Under the pieces are notes generated by a model, which saw only the letters and a list, made by a program, of their open reading frames with translations, was not told where the DNA came from and made no database searches. Of a DNA stretch of 22,731 bases, positions 1 to 8,834 are shown piece by piece (within the stretch, counting starts at the first letter, position 1; every line of letters begins with the position of its first letter). Source of the DNA: JBMOMT01 sp049324835 (GTDB taxonomy: Bacteria; Chloroflexota; Anaerolineae; CAYNKW01); NCBI GenBank assembly GCA_049324835.1, contig JBMOMT010000015.1:1-22731 (forward strand). Direction: 5' to 3'. Both the position numbers and the translations under genes were made by a program.

Positions 1-1290
1 ACCCACACCCCTACGGCCACAGCCACACCCACCCACACACCCCAGCCCACAGCGACAGCCACACCTTCGGCCACACCCACCGACATCGTGCCCACCTTTA
101 CCCTGATCGCCTTTGCTCCTGATGTCACAGACGACGATCAGCCCATCGACCCCCGTGATACCTTTCCCGCCGGCACCACCAAAGTCTACGCCGTCTTTGA
201 CTTTAGCGGCATGCAGGACGGCGCCGTTTACGATGTCTATTGGTACCGCGACGGCGAGGAAGAATTACAGAAATCCTGGGAGTGGGAATTTGGTGAGCAA
301 GGCACGAGCTGGGTGAACATCTTTAACGACGATGGCCTCACCCCCGGCGATTACGAGCTGGAAACCTATGTCGGTGAACACCTCGTGCTCTATGGTCAAT
401 TCGTCATTCTGGCCCCCAGCGCGGCAAAGATAGATCACGTACGTTTTGCGCTGGCCGAAACCGACGACGACCTGCCCCTGGGTATAGGAGAGGTCTTTCC
501 TTACGGCGTCACCGAGGTCTTTGCCTTCTTTGACTATACCGGCTTTGAAGCCGTGACCGAGGTCGAATCGACCTGGCTCGTCGACGGTGAGGTGAACGCC
601 TCCGGCACACTGGAATGGTGGGGCAAGGCCAGCGGCGCCGAACGCATCCGCCTCTTTGACGAAGATCCGCTCGTGGCAGGCGCCTACGAGTGGCAACTGA
701 GCGTCGGCGGAACCCGGGTGGCTGGTGGCAGCTTTGAGATCGTCGAACCTTTGCTGTTCGACGATTTCAGCGACCCGAACAGCGGCTGGTCAGAAAGCCA
801 GGACACCGACAGCTCTCAGGGGTATCGCGATGGCGAATATTACATCAACGTCATTCGGGACAACCTGGCGGTATGGAGCACGGCCGGTTACAACCTCGAC
901 GATTTTACGCTCCAGGTACGAACCCTACAACTGACAGGCGATGCCACCAACGAATACGGCGTGATCTTTCGTTACACAGACAGCAGCAACTTTTACAGCT
1001 TTGATGTCAGCGGCGACGGTTCCTTTGCCCTGTTCAAACTGGAAAACCAAGAGTGGGTAGCCCTTGTCAGCTGGCGCAAGTCGCCCTACGTCTACTCTGC
1101 CGGCGAGCCTAACCTGCTCAAAGTGGTCTGCCAGGGCGAACGAATCATCGTTTACGCCAACGATCACGAGCTGGCCAGTGTGACCGATAGCACCTTTACT
1201 CAGGGCGACGTGGGCCTGTTTGCCGGCACCTTCGACCAGCCACCCACAGAGGCCGTTTTCGACGACCTGTGGGCAGTTTGGATGCCCTGA
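1..1290 (+). CDS. 3' part of a multidomain secreted or surface protein with a LamG-like C-terminal domain
   Basis: The frame is open from the first base, so the gene enters from upstream; the GTG at 88 is not a convincing start. The first ~29 codons are a Thr/Pro/Ala linker of the TPTATATP type, common in Chloroflexota extracytoplasmic proteins. Two related ~105-residue beta-rich modules follow (roughly residues 31-137 and 140-245). They share patterns such as F-G-T-x-V-Y/F-A-x-F-D-Y/F near the start and G-x-Y-E near the end. The last ~180 residues (LFDDFSDPNSGW ... VFDDLWAVW) look like a concanavalin A/LamG-like or DUF1080-like jelly roll. The same kind of domain ends the protein at 10177-11070, with matching blocks such as YGVIFRYTDSSNFYSF against YGVVFRYQDNDHFYYF. 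Its ligand cannot be told. The N-terminal part, which might hold a membrane anchor or signalling domain, lies outside the window. Confidence 0.85.
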   Translation, partial: THTPTATATPTHTPQPTATATPSATPTDIVPTFTLIAFAPDVTDDDQPIDPRDTFPAGTTKVYAVFDFSGMQDGAVYDVYWYRDGEEELQKSWEWEFGEQGTSWVNIFNDDGLTPGDYELETYVGEHLVLYGQFVILAPSAAKIDHVRFALAETDDDLPLGIGEVFPYGVTEVFAFFDYTGFEAVTEVESTWLVDGEVNASGTLEWWGKASGAERIRLFDEDPLVAGAYEWQLSVGGTRVAGGSFEIVEPLLFDDFSDPNSGWSESQDTDSSQGYRDGEYYINVIRDNLAVWSTAGYNLDDFTLQVRTLQLTGDATNEYGVIFRYTDSSNFYSFDVSGDGSFALFKLENQEWVALVSWRKSPYVYSAGEPNLLKVVCQGERIIVYANDHELASVTDSTFTQGDVGLFAGTFDQPPTEAVFDDLWAVWMP

Positions 1291-1344
1291 TCGGCAGCCA
1301 CCTCATCGAGAGTAGGTTGACAGCGAGGTTTTTCCCGCACACAA

Positions 1345-1379
1345 GATGCGACGCGCCTGTGACACAGGCGCGTCGCATC
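1345..1379. repeat. 35-nt near-perfect palindrome (intergenic hairpin)
   Basis: The arm GATGCGACGCGCCTGTG at 1345-1361 is the exact reverse complement of 1363-1379, with one central base. As RNA it would form a 16-bp stem with a 3-nt loop. It lies between the stop of the upstream gene (1290) and the HAD gene. No U-tract follows directly, so it is not a classic intrinsic terminator. It may be a dispersed REP-like element or an mRNA 3'-end stabiliser. An ATG at 1346 lies inside it and is rejected as a start. Confidence 0.75.
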
Positions 1380-1408
1380 CACAAACACACTTTTTGGGCA
1401 AACCAACC

Positions 1409-2083
1409 ATGCTCAGACTGGCCATTTTTGATCTCGACGGTACACTGAAACAAGCGCGCGATCCTTACGTCTATCTGCATCGCTGTCTGGGCACATCGGA
1501 AGCGGCAGATGCATTTTTCGCCCAGGGCATGAACGGCGAAATCGAGTATGAAGAGTGGCTGCGTCTGGACGCCGAGTTGTGGCGCGGCACACCCAGGAGC
1601 CGGCTGGAAACACTGCTTCGCCAGAATCCCTATGTGCCCGGCGCGCAAGAGACGGTGGCGGCTCTAAAGGCGCGCGGCGTGCGTGTGGCGCTCATCAGCA
1701 GCGGCCTGTTGCTCCACGCCCAGATGGTCGCCGCCGAGTTGGACATCGGTCCGGCCTATGGCAACGAGATTTTTTTCGACGGCGACGGCCCTCAGGCCGT
1801 CGTCAACGGCCACGTGCGGGCGCACCTCACCCATCACGGCAAAGGCCCCATCATGGATCGTCTCCAGGCCGAACTGGGCGTCTCGCCCGACGAATGCCTG
1901 GCCGTAGGTGACGCCCGCGGCGACATTGCCCTCTTTGAGCGCGCCGCCGTGGGCGTAGCGGTCAATCCAGACCGGCCGGAGGTCAGCGCCGCTGCACACA
2001 TCGTCTTGCCAGAACCCAATCTGTACCCCTTGCTGGAATGCCTGCATCGGCATGCCCCCCACCTCTGGCCCTTTCACGGGTAG
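1409..2083 (+). CDS. HAD-superfamily hydrolase (SerB-like phosphatase)
   Basis: This 224-residue protein has all four HAD motifs. Motif I is FDLDGT, with nucleophile D8 and acid/base D10. Motif II is the serine pair S97-S98 in LISSGL. The motif III lysine is K145 in HGKGP. Motif IV is GDARGD with D168 and D172. A helical cap of about 70 residues lies between motifs I and II, as in phosphoserine-phosphatase-type members. The substrate is not determined; a small phosphorylated metabolite is the family expectation. The start at 1409 puts the nucleophile at residue 8, as usual in the family. An in-frame ATG at 1346 would begin inside the palindrome and is less likely. A terminator follows 22 nt after the stop, so it is probably the last gene of its transcript. 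Confidence 0.88.
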   Translation: MLRLAIFDLDGTLKQARDPYVYLHRCLGTSEAADAFFAQGMNGEIEYEEWLRLDAELWRGTPRSRLETLLRQNPYVPGAQETVAALKARGVRVALISSGLLLHAQMVAAELDIGPAYGNEIFFDGDGPQAVVNGHVRAHLTHHGKGPIMDRLQAELGVSPDECLAVGDARGDIALFERAAVGVAVNPDRPEVSAAAHIVLPEPNLYPLLECLHRHAPHLWPFHG

Positions 2084-2104
2084 GTTTTTCAGACGGCGGG
2101 GAAT

Positions 2105-2128
2105 CCCCAATTTGTTGGGGGTGTTTTT
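2105..2128 (+). terminator. Rho-independent terminator after the HAD hydrolase gene
   Basis: A 6-bp stem, CCCCAA (2105-2110) and TTGGGG (2115-2120), encloses a 4-nt loop. It is followed by GTGTTTTT, a T-rich tract. It lies 22 nt past the HAD stop and before the ATPase gene. Confidence 0.65.
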
Positions 2129-2211
2129 CAGGCCCAGGTGGGGCAGACCCAAACACGTTTGGCAGTCCGCCACATCCCTGTCCCAAAGTGGATTGGGTAC
2201 CAGGAAAAACC

Positions 2212-4974
2212 ATGATTGTGATCGACCCATCGACCCTCATCGGGCGAAGCGCCCAACTGAACCGCTTTGGCGCTCTGATGACCCAGGTGAGCAGCGGTGA
2301 AAACACCGCCCTGATCCTCACCGGTCAAGAGGCCACAGGTAAAACGTCGCTGCTGCGCGCCTTCCAGGCAGCCGCTAACGCCGACGATTGGGTGGTGTTG
2401 AACGGCAGTTGCGAAACCTCCACCGCCACCGATCCTTACAACCCCTTTCTCACCACGCTGGGCCTGTGTTTCGATACCCAGGGCCGCCTGATCAACGACC
2501 GCAGCGTGACCAGCATCGTCGACTCGCTGCCCCTGGACGATATTCTCTCGGCAGTGGTGGATATCCCCGTTTTGGGAGCAGTGGCCGCGCTCGGATTGGT
2601 GGGCAAGCGGGTCATCGACGCTCGCCGTCGTCCGCTGGAGGGCGAGGAGTTGATCAACCGCAATTTTGAATTCGTGCGCCAGGTCTTTGAGCAGATCGGT
2701 CGCCGCCGCAAGCGGCCCATCCTGCTCAGCTTTGACGATCTACACCACGCTGGCGAGACCACACTCTCGTTGGTGAGTTATCTACTCACCCGATTGGAGC
2801 ATGCTCGCCTGCTCTTTATCGCCGCCTGGCAGCCCAGCCCAACGACTCGCCAGCCCTCGCCAGCCCTGCGCCGGCTGGGTGAGCTGCTCCCCCTGCCACC
2901 CCTCGACCCAACCCAAACACAAACGTTGGTGCAGCGCCTTTCGCCAACCCTGCCGCTGTCACCGGAACGACTCGATCGCATCTTTGAGTTCAGCCACGGC
3001 CTGCCAGGCCTCACCGCCGAAATTGTGCACCTGTTGGCAGAAGGCGACGACCCGCTGAGTGATTCGCCTGCAACCGGTGAACCGTCCACCGCGATCGAGA
3101 CCGTTGTTCGCCGCTACCTGGAGTGCTACCCACCGCAAACCATCGCCCTGCTCGAGTGCGCCGCCGCCCTGGGACGACACTTTGCGCTGCTACCACTCAC
3201 CGCGACAGCCATCCAGACCTACCTGGGCCTCGGTGAGCGTCGCATCCTGGAAACGGCGACCGAGCTCGCCCGCGAAGGGCGCGTGCTGAGCTTTACCGGC
3301 GACGACGACACCCTCCAGTTCACGTCCGAATACCTGCACGCCTACCTGGTCCAGCGCATTCCGGGGCCGCTGGCGCGGCGCGATCAGTTGCGCCTGGCCC
3401 AGGGCTGGCAGCACGTCGATGCCAATCCGCCGCCCGGCCCTCTGGCGCGCCTCTACTTTCGCGGCGGCGATCACGCCGCCGCCCTGGAGCAGGCCTCACG
3501 CGCCGCCACTGAGCTCATGCGTGAGGCGGCCTATCCCGAAGCTCTACAAACCTACGAGCTGGCCATCGCCGCCCTGAATCACCTGCCGCCGACAGACGAG
3601 CGCATCGGGCAACAGCACGATCTGCTCTATGGAGCGGCCTTTGCCGCCGAACAGGCCGGTGAGTGGGCCGCCGCCATCCGGCGGCTGGAGCAGGCGCTGT
3701 CACTCGTCGGTGACGACGACCCACGCCGGGCAGACCTGCTCGGCAGTCTGGGCTGGCTCCACTTTAAGCAGGGCGATTTCAGCCAGGCAGCGACACGCCT
3801 GCGGCAAAGCGCCGCATGTTATGAAATGCTGGGCGACCGGCGCGGCAGGGCGCAGATCGACTATTACCAGGGCGCACTTGAGGCAGCGCAAAAGAACTGG
3901 GGGCAGGCCATCGATCACTTTGAGCGCTGTATCGCTGCCGGCCAGGAATTGGACGACGACGCCGCCCTGACGCGCGTCTATCTGGAATTGGGCAACCTGA
4001 TCCGCCAGCAGCGCCGCTGGGCCGAAGCGGAAGAGCTTTTCCACAAAGGCATCACCCTGGCCGAGGCCGCCGCCGATCACTCGGCCCTGGCCGAGGGTTA
4101 CCACTACCTGGGGGTCTCGCTGGGCCGCCGTGAACAGCCACAGGCCATCGAAATCCTCAACAAAGCGCTCGATATCACGCGGCAGCACACCCGGCAACCC
4201 CATCAGGAGGCCAAGATCCTCAATACCCTGGCCGAAACCTACGTGCGTCTGGGTCGTTGGAACAAAGCCGTGGCCGCCTTCGAAGGCTCGGAGGCCATCA
4301 AGCGCCGCCTGGGCGACAAACCCGGCCTGGCCATGACCTACGGCGGCCTGGGCCGGCTCTACCACCGCCAGTGGCGCGCCCACCAGGCCGCCGAGTATTA
4401 TCAAAAAGACCTGGACATTCTGCGCCAGCAGGCCGAGGCCAACGCAGCCTGGATCCAGCAACTGCTCAACTCACTCGCCGAAGCCCACCGGCTGGCCGGC
4501 GATTTCTCCGCCGCCGAAGCCGCCCTGACCGAGGCCATGACCGTCGCTGCCGCCATTCCTGACGCGAGCGAGCGAGATCGAAGCCGGGGCTACACCCACC
4601 TGGGGCTGGCTCGCCTGGAACTGAGCCGGCATCGTCCGGAGGCGGCGCGTCCCCATGCCGAACAGGGCCAGGCTCTGCTTCGTGGCTCCTGGATGGAGCC
4701 GGAAGCAGACCGCGTGTGCGCCTGGCTGGAACGGCTCGCCGGGAATCTGGAGGCGGCCCAGACCTGGCTGGACAAGGCCCTGCCTCGCCTGAAAGACGAA
4801 GACTACGAACGGCTCATGGCGGCCCACGAAGCGGCCCAACTGGCCCAGGCCAGGGGCCAGGTCGAAGCCGCCCGGCAATGGTGGCGCCAAACGCTAGAGG
4901 TTGCAACTCGCCTGAACAACCAAACGCTTCAGAACGCCGCTCAGCAAGCTCTGGCTCCGAAAAGTGGGTCGTAA
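2212..4974 (+). CDS. STAND-like AAA ATPase with C-terminal TPR array
   Basis: This 920-residue protein has an N-terminal P-loop ATPase of the AAA_16/STAND type. The entry motif is LIGRSAQL (residues 9-16), Walker A is GQEATGKT (38-45), and Walker B is LLSFDD (D175-D176). Residues ~290-410 look like the winged-helix and lid part of such ATPases. From ~420 to the end the protein is a long array of helical hairpins with TPR spacing (W-x-x-A-x-x-x-F/L, G-x-L-Y). Known STAND proteins use such arrays to sense a ligand and the ATPase as an oligomerisation switch. No DNA-binding or catalytic effector domain is visible, so its partner may be encoded nearby. The ATG at 2212 is chosen because AGGA precedes it and the conserved IGR motif follows directly. 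An in-frame ATG at 2038 would overlap the HAD gene and cross its terminator. The next gene begins 36 nt later, suggesting an operon. Confidence 0.85.
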   Translation: MIVIDPSTLIGRSAQLNRFGALMTQVSSGENTALILTGQEATGKTSLLRAFQAAANADDWVVLNGSCETSTATDPYNPFLTTLGLCFDTQGRLINDRSVTSIVDSLPLDDILSAVVDIPVLGAVAALGLVGKRVIDARRRPLEGEELINRNFEFVRQVFEQIGRRRKRPILLSFDDLHHAGETTLSLVSYLLTRLEHARLLFIAAWQPSPTTRQPSPALRRLGELLPLPPLDPTQTQTLVQRLSPTLPLSPERLDRIFEFSHGLPGLTAEIVHLLAEGDDPLSDSPATGEPSTAIETVVRRYLECYPPQTIALLECAAALGRHFALLPLTATAIQTYLGLGERRILETATELAREGRVLSFTGDDDTLQFTSEYLHAYLVQRIPGPLARRDQLRLAQGWQHVDANPPPGPLARLYFRGGDHAAALEQASRAATELMREAAYPEALQTYELAIAALNHLPPTDERIGQQHDLLYGAAFAAEQAGEWAAAIRRLEQALSLVGDDDPRRADLLGSLGWLHFKQGDFSQAATRLRQSAACYEMLGDRRGRAQIDYYQGALEAAQKNWGQAIDHFERCIAAGQELDDDAALTRVYLELGNLIRQQRRWAEAEELFHKGITLAEAAADHSALAEGYHYLGVSLGRREQPQAIEILNKALDITRQHTRQPHQEAKILNTLAETYVRLGRWNKAVAAFEGSEAIKRRLGDKPGLAMTYGGLGRLYHRQWRAHQAAEYYQKDLDILRQQAEANAAWIQQLLNSLAEAHRLAGDFSAAEAALTEAMTVAAAIPDASERDRSRGYTHLGLARLELSRHRPEAARPHAEQGQALLRGSWMEPEADRVCAWLERLAGNLEAAQTWLDKALPRLKDEDYERLMAAHEAAQLAQARGQVEAARQWWRQTLEVATRLNNQTLQNAAQQALAPKSGS

Positions 4975-5010
4975 GCCATTTGCGCTTTTCGTTTGTTTCC
5001 CGGAGGGTAA

Positions 5011-6885
5011 ATGGAAACCCGAACTGACATTCTGTATCGTTATCCTTACCCGATTGCGCTGACCTACCACAACGCCCAAAACGCCCGCGAGGTGATGGCC
5101 GCCCACGATCAACGCCTCAGGCTGTTCGAGGTGGTGCTCAAATACCTGGCCTCGATCACCATCGCCCAGTACGTGCGCCAGGAAGGCAACGACGAGCGGG
5201 TGAATCACGCCTTGCAAGACCTGTCGCGCCCCTCCCTGGGCCAGTGGAACGGCTTTTTGCGTGAGATCCTTTCTTACTATGATCGAGCAGCCAGGCGCGA
5301 CGCCCTTTTTATCCCTGAAATGTACGAGGCCTACTTTCAAAAGTCCAAAGAGCGCCCGGCTCTGTGTCGCACCTACAACACCCTGCGCAACCTGGTCGAA
5401 AACCGCACCGACAGCGCTCTCACCGCCCTTTCACTGCGCCAGTTCTTCGACTTGATGATCACCTATCGCAACAAAACCGTGGGCCACGGCGCACTCAGCC
5501 AGGCTCAGTGCGAGCCGCTGGTCGAGCCACTGCTCGACGGCCTGGAAGAGATGCTCGGCCAGCTCACCTTTGTGCGTGATCATCGCCTGGTTTTCATCGA
5601 GGACGTGCGGCTGCGGCGGGGCCAGTACGCCCACGAGATGCTGAGCTTTATGGGCAGCACGCCGCCCATGCGTATGAAGAACGCCTATCTGGCCGAAAGC
5701 CCCGACGATTACCGCATCGAAGAGCAGCTCTACCTCTGCCGTCGCGATCAGGACGTGCCCCAACTCAGCCTGCACCCATTGATGATCGTCTCCCAGGGTG
5801 ACGTCATGTTCCTCAACGAAAGCGCCCGCGACCGCGATATCGAATATCTCAGCTACCAGACCGGTCAGGTCAAACGGCCCGACCGGCTGATCGAAGATTT
5901 CCGCGAGATCTTTGCCGCCATCATGGTCGCCTCTCAAGAGACGCCCTCGCCCCCCCCACCACCGGCCACACCCTACGAACACGGCCTTCGAGCCATCGAA
6001 AACGAGGATTGGAGCGCCGCCATCGAGTGGTTGAGCCAGGTGCCATCCGATGACCCCAGCCACGCCGACGCCCAGGCCCGGCTGGGCCAGGCGCAGCAGC
6101 AGGGCGAGTGGGCCGGTCAGTACCACCGCGCCCTGCAGGCCCTCGATGCCGGCCGTTGGGACGAAGCCCTGGCCGGCTTGGAGGCACTGCAGACGGCTGC
6201 CGGATCGACCTACCGCGACGTGGTTCAGCGCATCGCGGCGGTGCGCACTGCCCAGGCCAAATCCCAAACCCTGGACAAACTCCACGCCCAGATGGAAGAG
6301 GCCCTCGCCGCCCGCCAGTGGGATCGCACCCTCGACCTTTTGGAACGCATCGACAAACTCGGCCCCGGTTTTCGCGGCGTCCACACGCTACTGGAAAAAC
6401 ACCGCCGCCTGGAAGAACTGTACCGCCAGGCCACGATCGACCTGGGCCTGCGACAGTGGGCCGCTGCCCTGACCGGCCTCCATCAACTTGCGGCCCTGGA
6501 GCCAGACTACAAAGACCTGTCCAAACTGCTGGATCGGGCCCAGACGGGCCTGGATGCCGAGGCCGGCCTGGCCGAGCGTTACAGCCGCGCCCAAACGGCC
6601 ATGGCCCTGGAAGACTGGACCACCGCCGCTGCGCTGCTGGACGAGATCACCGCCGAGAACGCCGCCTATCGCGACGCCGCCGACCTGCTGCGCCAGACCC
6701 AGGACAAGCTCACCGTGGCCTGCTGGCTCTGCGGCAGCCCGCTGCCGCCGGGCCGCAAATTCTGCGGCAAGTGCGGCTCGTCGCGCGAAAAACCCACCAC
6801 CGTGATCTGCCCCACCTGCGGCCAGGAAAGCCCGTTTGGCAAAAAGTTCTGCGGCAAATGCGGCCGGCAACTGCCCGCCAGATGA
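5011..6885 (+). CDS. TPR/double zinc ribbon protein with an RX5H-containing N-terminal domain
   Basis: This 624-residue protein has a good ribosome-binding site (GGAGGG at 5002-5007). Residues 1-~300 form an uncharacterised helical domain, starting YRYPYPIALTY and containing RPSLGQWNGFLREIL. It has an R153-NKTVG-H159 motif, which fits the RX4-6H pattern of HEPN domains; this is only a resemblance. Residues ~325-565 are TPR-like helical repeats, each with a W-x-x-A-L/A-x-x-L core. The C-terminus has two zinc ribbons of the CxxC...CxxC kind (CWLCG...FCGKCG and CPTCG...FCGKCG), a double zinc ribbon. There is no signal peptide or membrane segment, so it is likely cytoplasmic. It lies 36 nt after the STAND-like ATPase and just before the radical SAM gene. 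The reaction, if any, is unknown; a signalling or scaffold role is inferred from the architecture. Confidence 0.82.
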   Translation: METRTDILYRYPYPIALTYHNAQNAREVMAAHDQRLRLFEVVLKYLASITIAQYVRQEGNDERVNHALQDLSRPSLGQWNGFLREILSYYDRAARRDALFIPEMYEAYFQKSKERPALCRTYNTLRNLVENRTDSALTALSLRQFFDLMITYRNKTVGHGALSQAQCEPLVEPLLDGLEEMLGQLTFVRDHRLVFIEDVRLRRGQYAHEMLSFMGSTPPMRMKNAYLAESPDDYRIEEQLYLCRRDQDVPQLSLHPLMIVSQGDVMFLNESARDRDIEYLSYQTGQVKRPDRLIEDFREIFAAIMVASQETPSPPPPPATPYEHGLRAIENEDWSAAIEWLSQVPSDDPSHADAQARLGQAQQQGEWAGQYHRALQALDAGRWDEALAGLEALQTAAGSTYRDVVQRIAAVRTAQAKSQTLDKLHAQMEEALAARQWDRTLDLLERIDKLGPGFRGVHTLLEKHRRLEELYRQATIDLGLRQWAAALTGLHQLAALEPDYKDLSKLLDRAQTGLDAEAGLAERYSRAQTAMALEDWTTAAALLDEITAENAAYRDAADLLRQTQDKLTVACWLCGSPLPPGRKFCGKCGSSREKPTTVICPTCGQESPFGKKFCGKCGRQLPAR

Positions 6886-6895
6886 AAGGCCAGGC

Positions 6896-8485
6896 TTGAG
6901 GCGCACATCGTCCCTCAGCAATCGCCAGTTGTTACAACGCGAAAGTGGCACCGTCTACAAAGAATGGGGCGGACGGCTGCCGGTGGCCCTGATCTTTCCC
7001 AACACCTATGCCCTGGGCATGTCCAGTCTGGCCGTACACACCCTCTACCGCCAGCTCAACGCCCCGCCCGACCTGGTTTGCGAGCGCGTTTTCTGGGACG
7101 CAGCCACACCCCGCTCGATGGAATCGGATCGTGAGTTGCGGGAATTCAGCCTGTTGGCCTTTTCCGTCTCCTTCGAGCTCGACTATTTCAACCTGATCGA
7201 CATGCTGCGCCGGGCCGGTCTGCCGCTGTGGGCCGCGGCGCGCGACGCCCACCAGCCGCTGATCATCGCCGGCGGGCCGGCCCTGACAGCCAACCCGGAA
7301 CCGCTGGCCCCTTTTCTGGACGCGATTGCCATCGGCGAGGCCGAGGCCATTCTCCCCCCCCTGCTCGACCTGCTCCGAGACGCCATCCACGAAAACCGCG
7401 CCGACCTCCTGGCCGCGCTCGCCCGGCTCCCCGGCCTCTACGTTCCGGCCATCCACCGGCCCACCGATCCACCCATCGCCCGGCAAATCCAATGTTGCCT
7501 CGACGATCACCCCGCATCGACGGCCATCTTGAGCCCTGATACCGAATTCGGCGACCGTTTTCTCATCGAGATCGGGCGCGGCTGCGGGCGCGGCTGTCGT
7601 TTCTGCCTGGCCGGTTACACCTATCGCCCCGTGCGCGAGTTGAGCCTGGAAACCATACTGCGCCAGGCCAAACGCGGCCTGGAACAACGCGACCGGCTGG
7701 GACTGGTCAGCGCTGCTGTGAGCGATCACTCGCAGATCGATGCCATCGTCACCGAGTTGCGCCGCATGGGCGCCCGCATCTCGGCCTCTGCCATGCGTAT
7801 CGATCCTGTTTCGGAGCCGCTCGTCCGCGCCCTGGCCGAGAGTGACACCCGCACCCTCACCCTCGCGCCGGAGGCCGGTTCGGAGCGGCTGCGGCGGCTC
7901 ATCAACAAAACCCAGAGCGAGGATGACGTGCTGCGCGCCGCCAGCCTGGCTGCCCATCACGGCTTCCACCAACTCAAGCTCTATTTCATGATCGGCCTGC
8001 CGGGTGAAACAGAAGCGGACATCGCCGCCATCATCGATCTCGTGGGGCGGGTCAAGGCCCGTTTCGGCGGGCGCGTGACCATCGACGCCACCCCCTTTGT
8101 GCCCAAGGCTCACACCCCCTTTCAGCGCGCCGCCATGGCAGCGGCGACAACGCTCCAGGATCGATTGCGCATTCTGAGCCGCGCCCTGGAACCACGCGGC
8201 GTGGCCGTGCGCACCGACAGCCCTGCCTGGGCCGCCGTGCAGGGAGTGCTGGCCCGCGGCGACCGGCGGCTGGCCCACGCTCTGACCCACCTGACAGATC
8301 AGACCACATTAGCAGGCTGGCGACGCGCCCTGCGCGCCGAGGGGCTGACCGCTGAGGAATACCTTTGCTTGCGCGCTCCCGACGCCCCCCTGCCCTGGCA
8401 GGTCGTCGACAGCGGCATCAGTCAGAGCTACTTGAACCGCGAGTGGCAACGCGCCCAAAGCGGCCCGGCGCCCCCTGCCCCTTGA
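6896..8485 (+). CDS. B12-binding-domain radical SAM protein
   Basis: The 529-residue protein (TTG start) has an N-terminal cobalamin-binding-like Rossmann region (~30-200), with VALIFPNTYALGMSSLAVHT and PLIIAGGPALTANPEPLAPF. A radical SAM barrel follows with the cluster motif C230-GRG-C234-RF-C237 (CX3CX2C) in EIGRGCGRGCRFC. These blocks match the family often annotated as TIGR03960-like B12-binding radical SAM proteins. The substrate is not known. SAM cleavage at a 4Fe-4S cluster in the cytoplasm is the family chemistry. The frame stays open to an ATG at 6836, but that would overlap the previous zinc ribbon by 50 nt. TTG 6896, 10 nt after the upstream stop and preceded by GAAAGG, is the better start, with moderate certainty. 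It is likely co-transcribed with the two genes before it. Confidence 0.85.
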   Translation: MRRTSSLSNRQLLQRESGTVYKEWGGRLPVALIFPNTYALGMSSLAVHTLYRQLNAPPDLVCERVFWDAATPRSMESDRELREFSLLAFSVSFELDYFNLIDMLRRAGLPLWAAARDAHQPLIIAGGPALTANPEPLAPFLDAIAIGEAEAILPPLLDLLRDAIHENRADLLAALARLPGLYVPAIHRPTDPPIARQIQCCLDDHPASTAILSPDTEFGDRFLIEIGRGCGRGCRFCLAGYTYRPVRELSLETILRQAKRGLEQRDRLGLVSAAVSDHSQIDAIVTELRRMGARISASAMRIDPVSEPLVRALAESDTRTLTLAPEAGSERLRRLINKTQSEDDVLRAASLAAHHGFHQLKLYFMIGLPGETEADIAAIIDLVGRVKARFGGRVTIDATPFVPKAHTPFQRAAMAAATTLQDRLRILSRALEPRGVAVRTDSPAWAAVQGVLARGDRRLAHALTHLTDQTTLAGWRRALRAEGLTAEEYLCLRAPDAPLPWQVVDSGISQSYLNREWQRAQSGPAPPAP

Positions 8486-8510
8486 CCACAGCGACGGATG
8501 GTGGTATCAT
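8482..8510 (+). promoter_or_regulatory. Sigma-70-type promoter for the propeptide-like/protease genes
   Basis: The -35 box TTGACC (8482-8487) overlaps the stop of the radical SAM gene. A 17-nt spacer leads to TATCAT (8505-8510), preceded by TGG as an extended -10. Each hexamer matches consensus at 5 of 6 positions. Transcription would start near 8517, giving a ~30-nt leader that holds the GAGGAGGGAG ribosome-binding site. Confidence 0.6.
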
Positions 8511-8546
8511 GTAACCAGGTCTGGCGCAACGAGGAGGGAGAAAAAC

Positions 8547-8804
8547 ATGAAGATTCGACCAGAATTTGCGGCCAAACTACGCGCCGATCCGACCATGCAA
8601 GTCGCCCTCATCGCCACCACCGACGGCGCACCATCCGCGTTCGTCCCGCGCGTCGAGGCGCTGGGGTTATCGGTGCACCGAAAATTCAAACTGCGCCGCA
8701 TGTTGGCGCTGCGTGGCCCGGCCAACGCTGCCCTGGCCCTGCTCGATGAGCCGTGGGTCCTCTCGATTGAAGAGGATCAACCAGTGAGCACGATGGGCAG
8801 CTAA
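8547..8804 (+). CDS. Small stand-alone inhibitor I9/subtilisin-propeptide-like protein
   Basis: This 85-residue protein has a very strong ribosome-binding site (GAGGAGGGAG at 8531-8540). It has no signal peptide, membrane segment or cysteine. Its pattern follows the prodomain of the next gene. QVALIATTDG aligns with RVIVKYRAG, RKFKLRRMLALRG with YRRIPARALTLRA, and PWVLSIEEDQPV with VERVWPDLPV. The last match is the typical I9 ending, in which a strand leads into the acidic residue before the cleavage site. Stand-alone relatives of subtilisin propeptides can act as intermolecular chaperones or inhibitors of S8 proteases. That role is inferred here from the likeness and from the position 30 nt upstream of an S8 protease. 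Confidence in the gene itself is high because of the ribosome-binding site and the codon use. Confidence 0.75.
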   Translation: MKIRPEFAAKLRADPTMQVALIATTDGAPSAFVPRVEALGLSVHRKFKLRRMLALRGPANAALALLDEPWVLSIEEDQPVSTMGS

Positions 8805-8834
8805 CCTCTGGCCGTCGTGTGACAGGAGGGAAAC

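Noticed and set aside
1317..1347. TTGACA at 1317-1322 as a promoter for the HAD gene
   Set aside because: The -35 is perfect, but no hexamer at 16-19 nt spacing matches TATAAT beyond 3 of 6, and the site would lie inside the palindrome.
3700..4461. Minus-strand open frame opposite the TPR array
   Set aside because: Composition follows the sense codons, and no ribosome-binding site or family motif is seen.
5431..6384. Minus-strand open frame opposite the zinc-ribbon protein gene
   Set aside because: Same reason: shadow of a high-GC coding region.
6932..8290. Long open frame (452 codons) on the minus strand opposite the radical SAM gene
   Set aside because: High GC leaves the antisense frame open; it has no recognisable motifs and the sense strand carries a complete conserved enzyme.
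8498..8749. Plus-strand frame overlapping the small propeptide-like gene
   Set aside because: It begins inside the predicted -10 region and lacks a ribosome-binding site, while the 8547 frame has a strong one and I9-like features.
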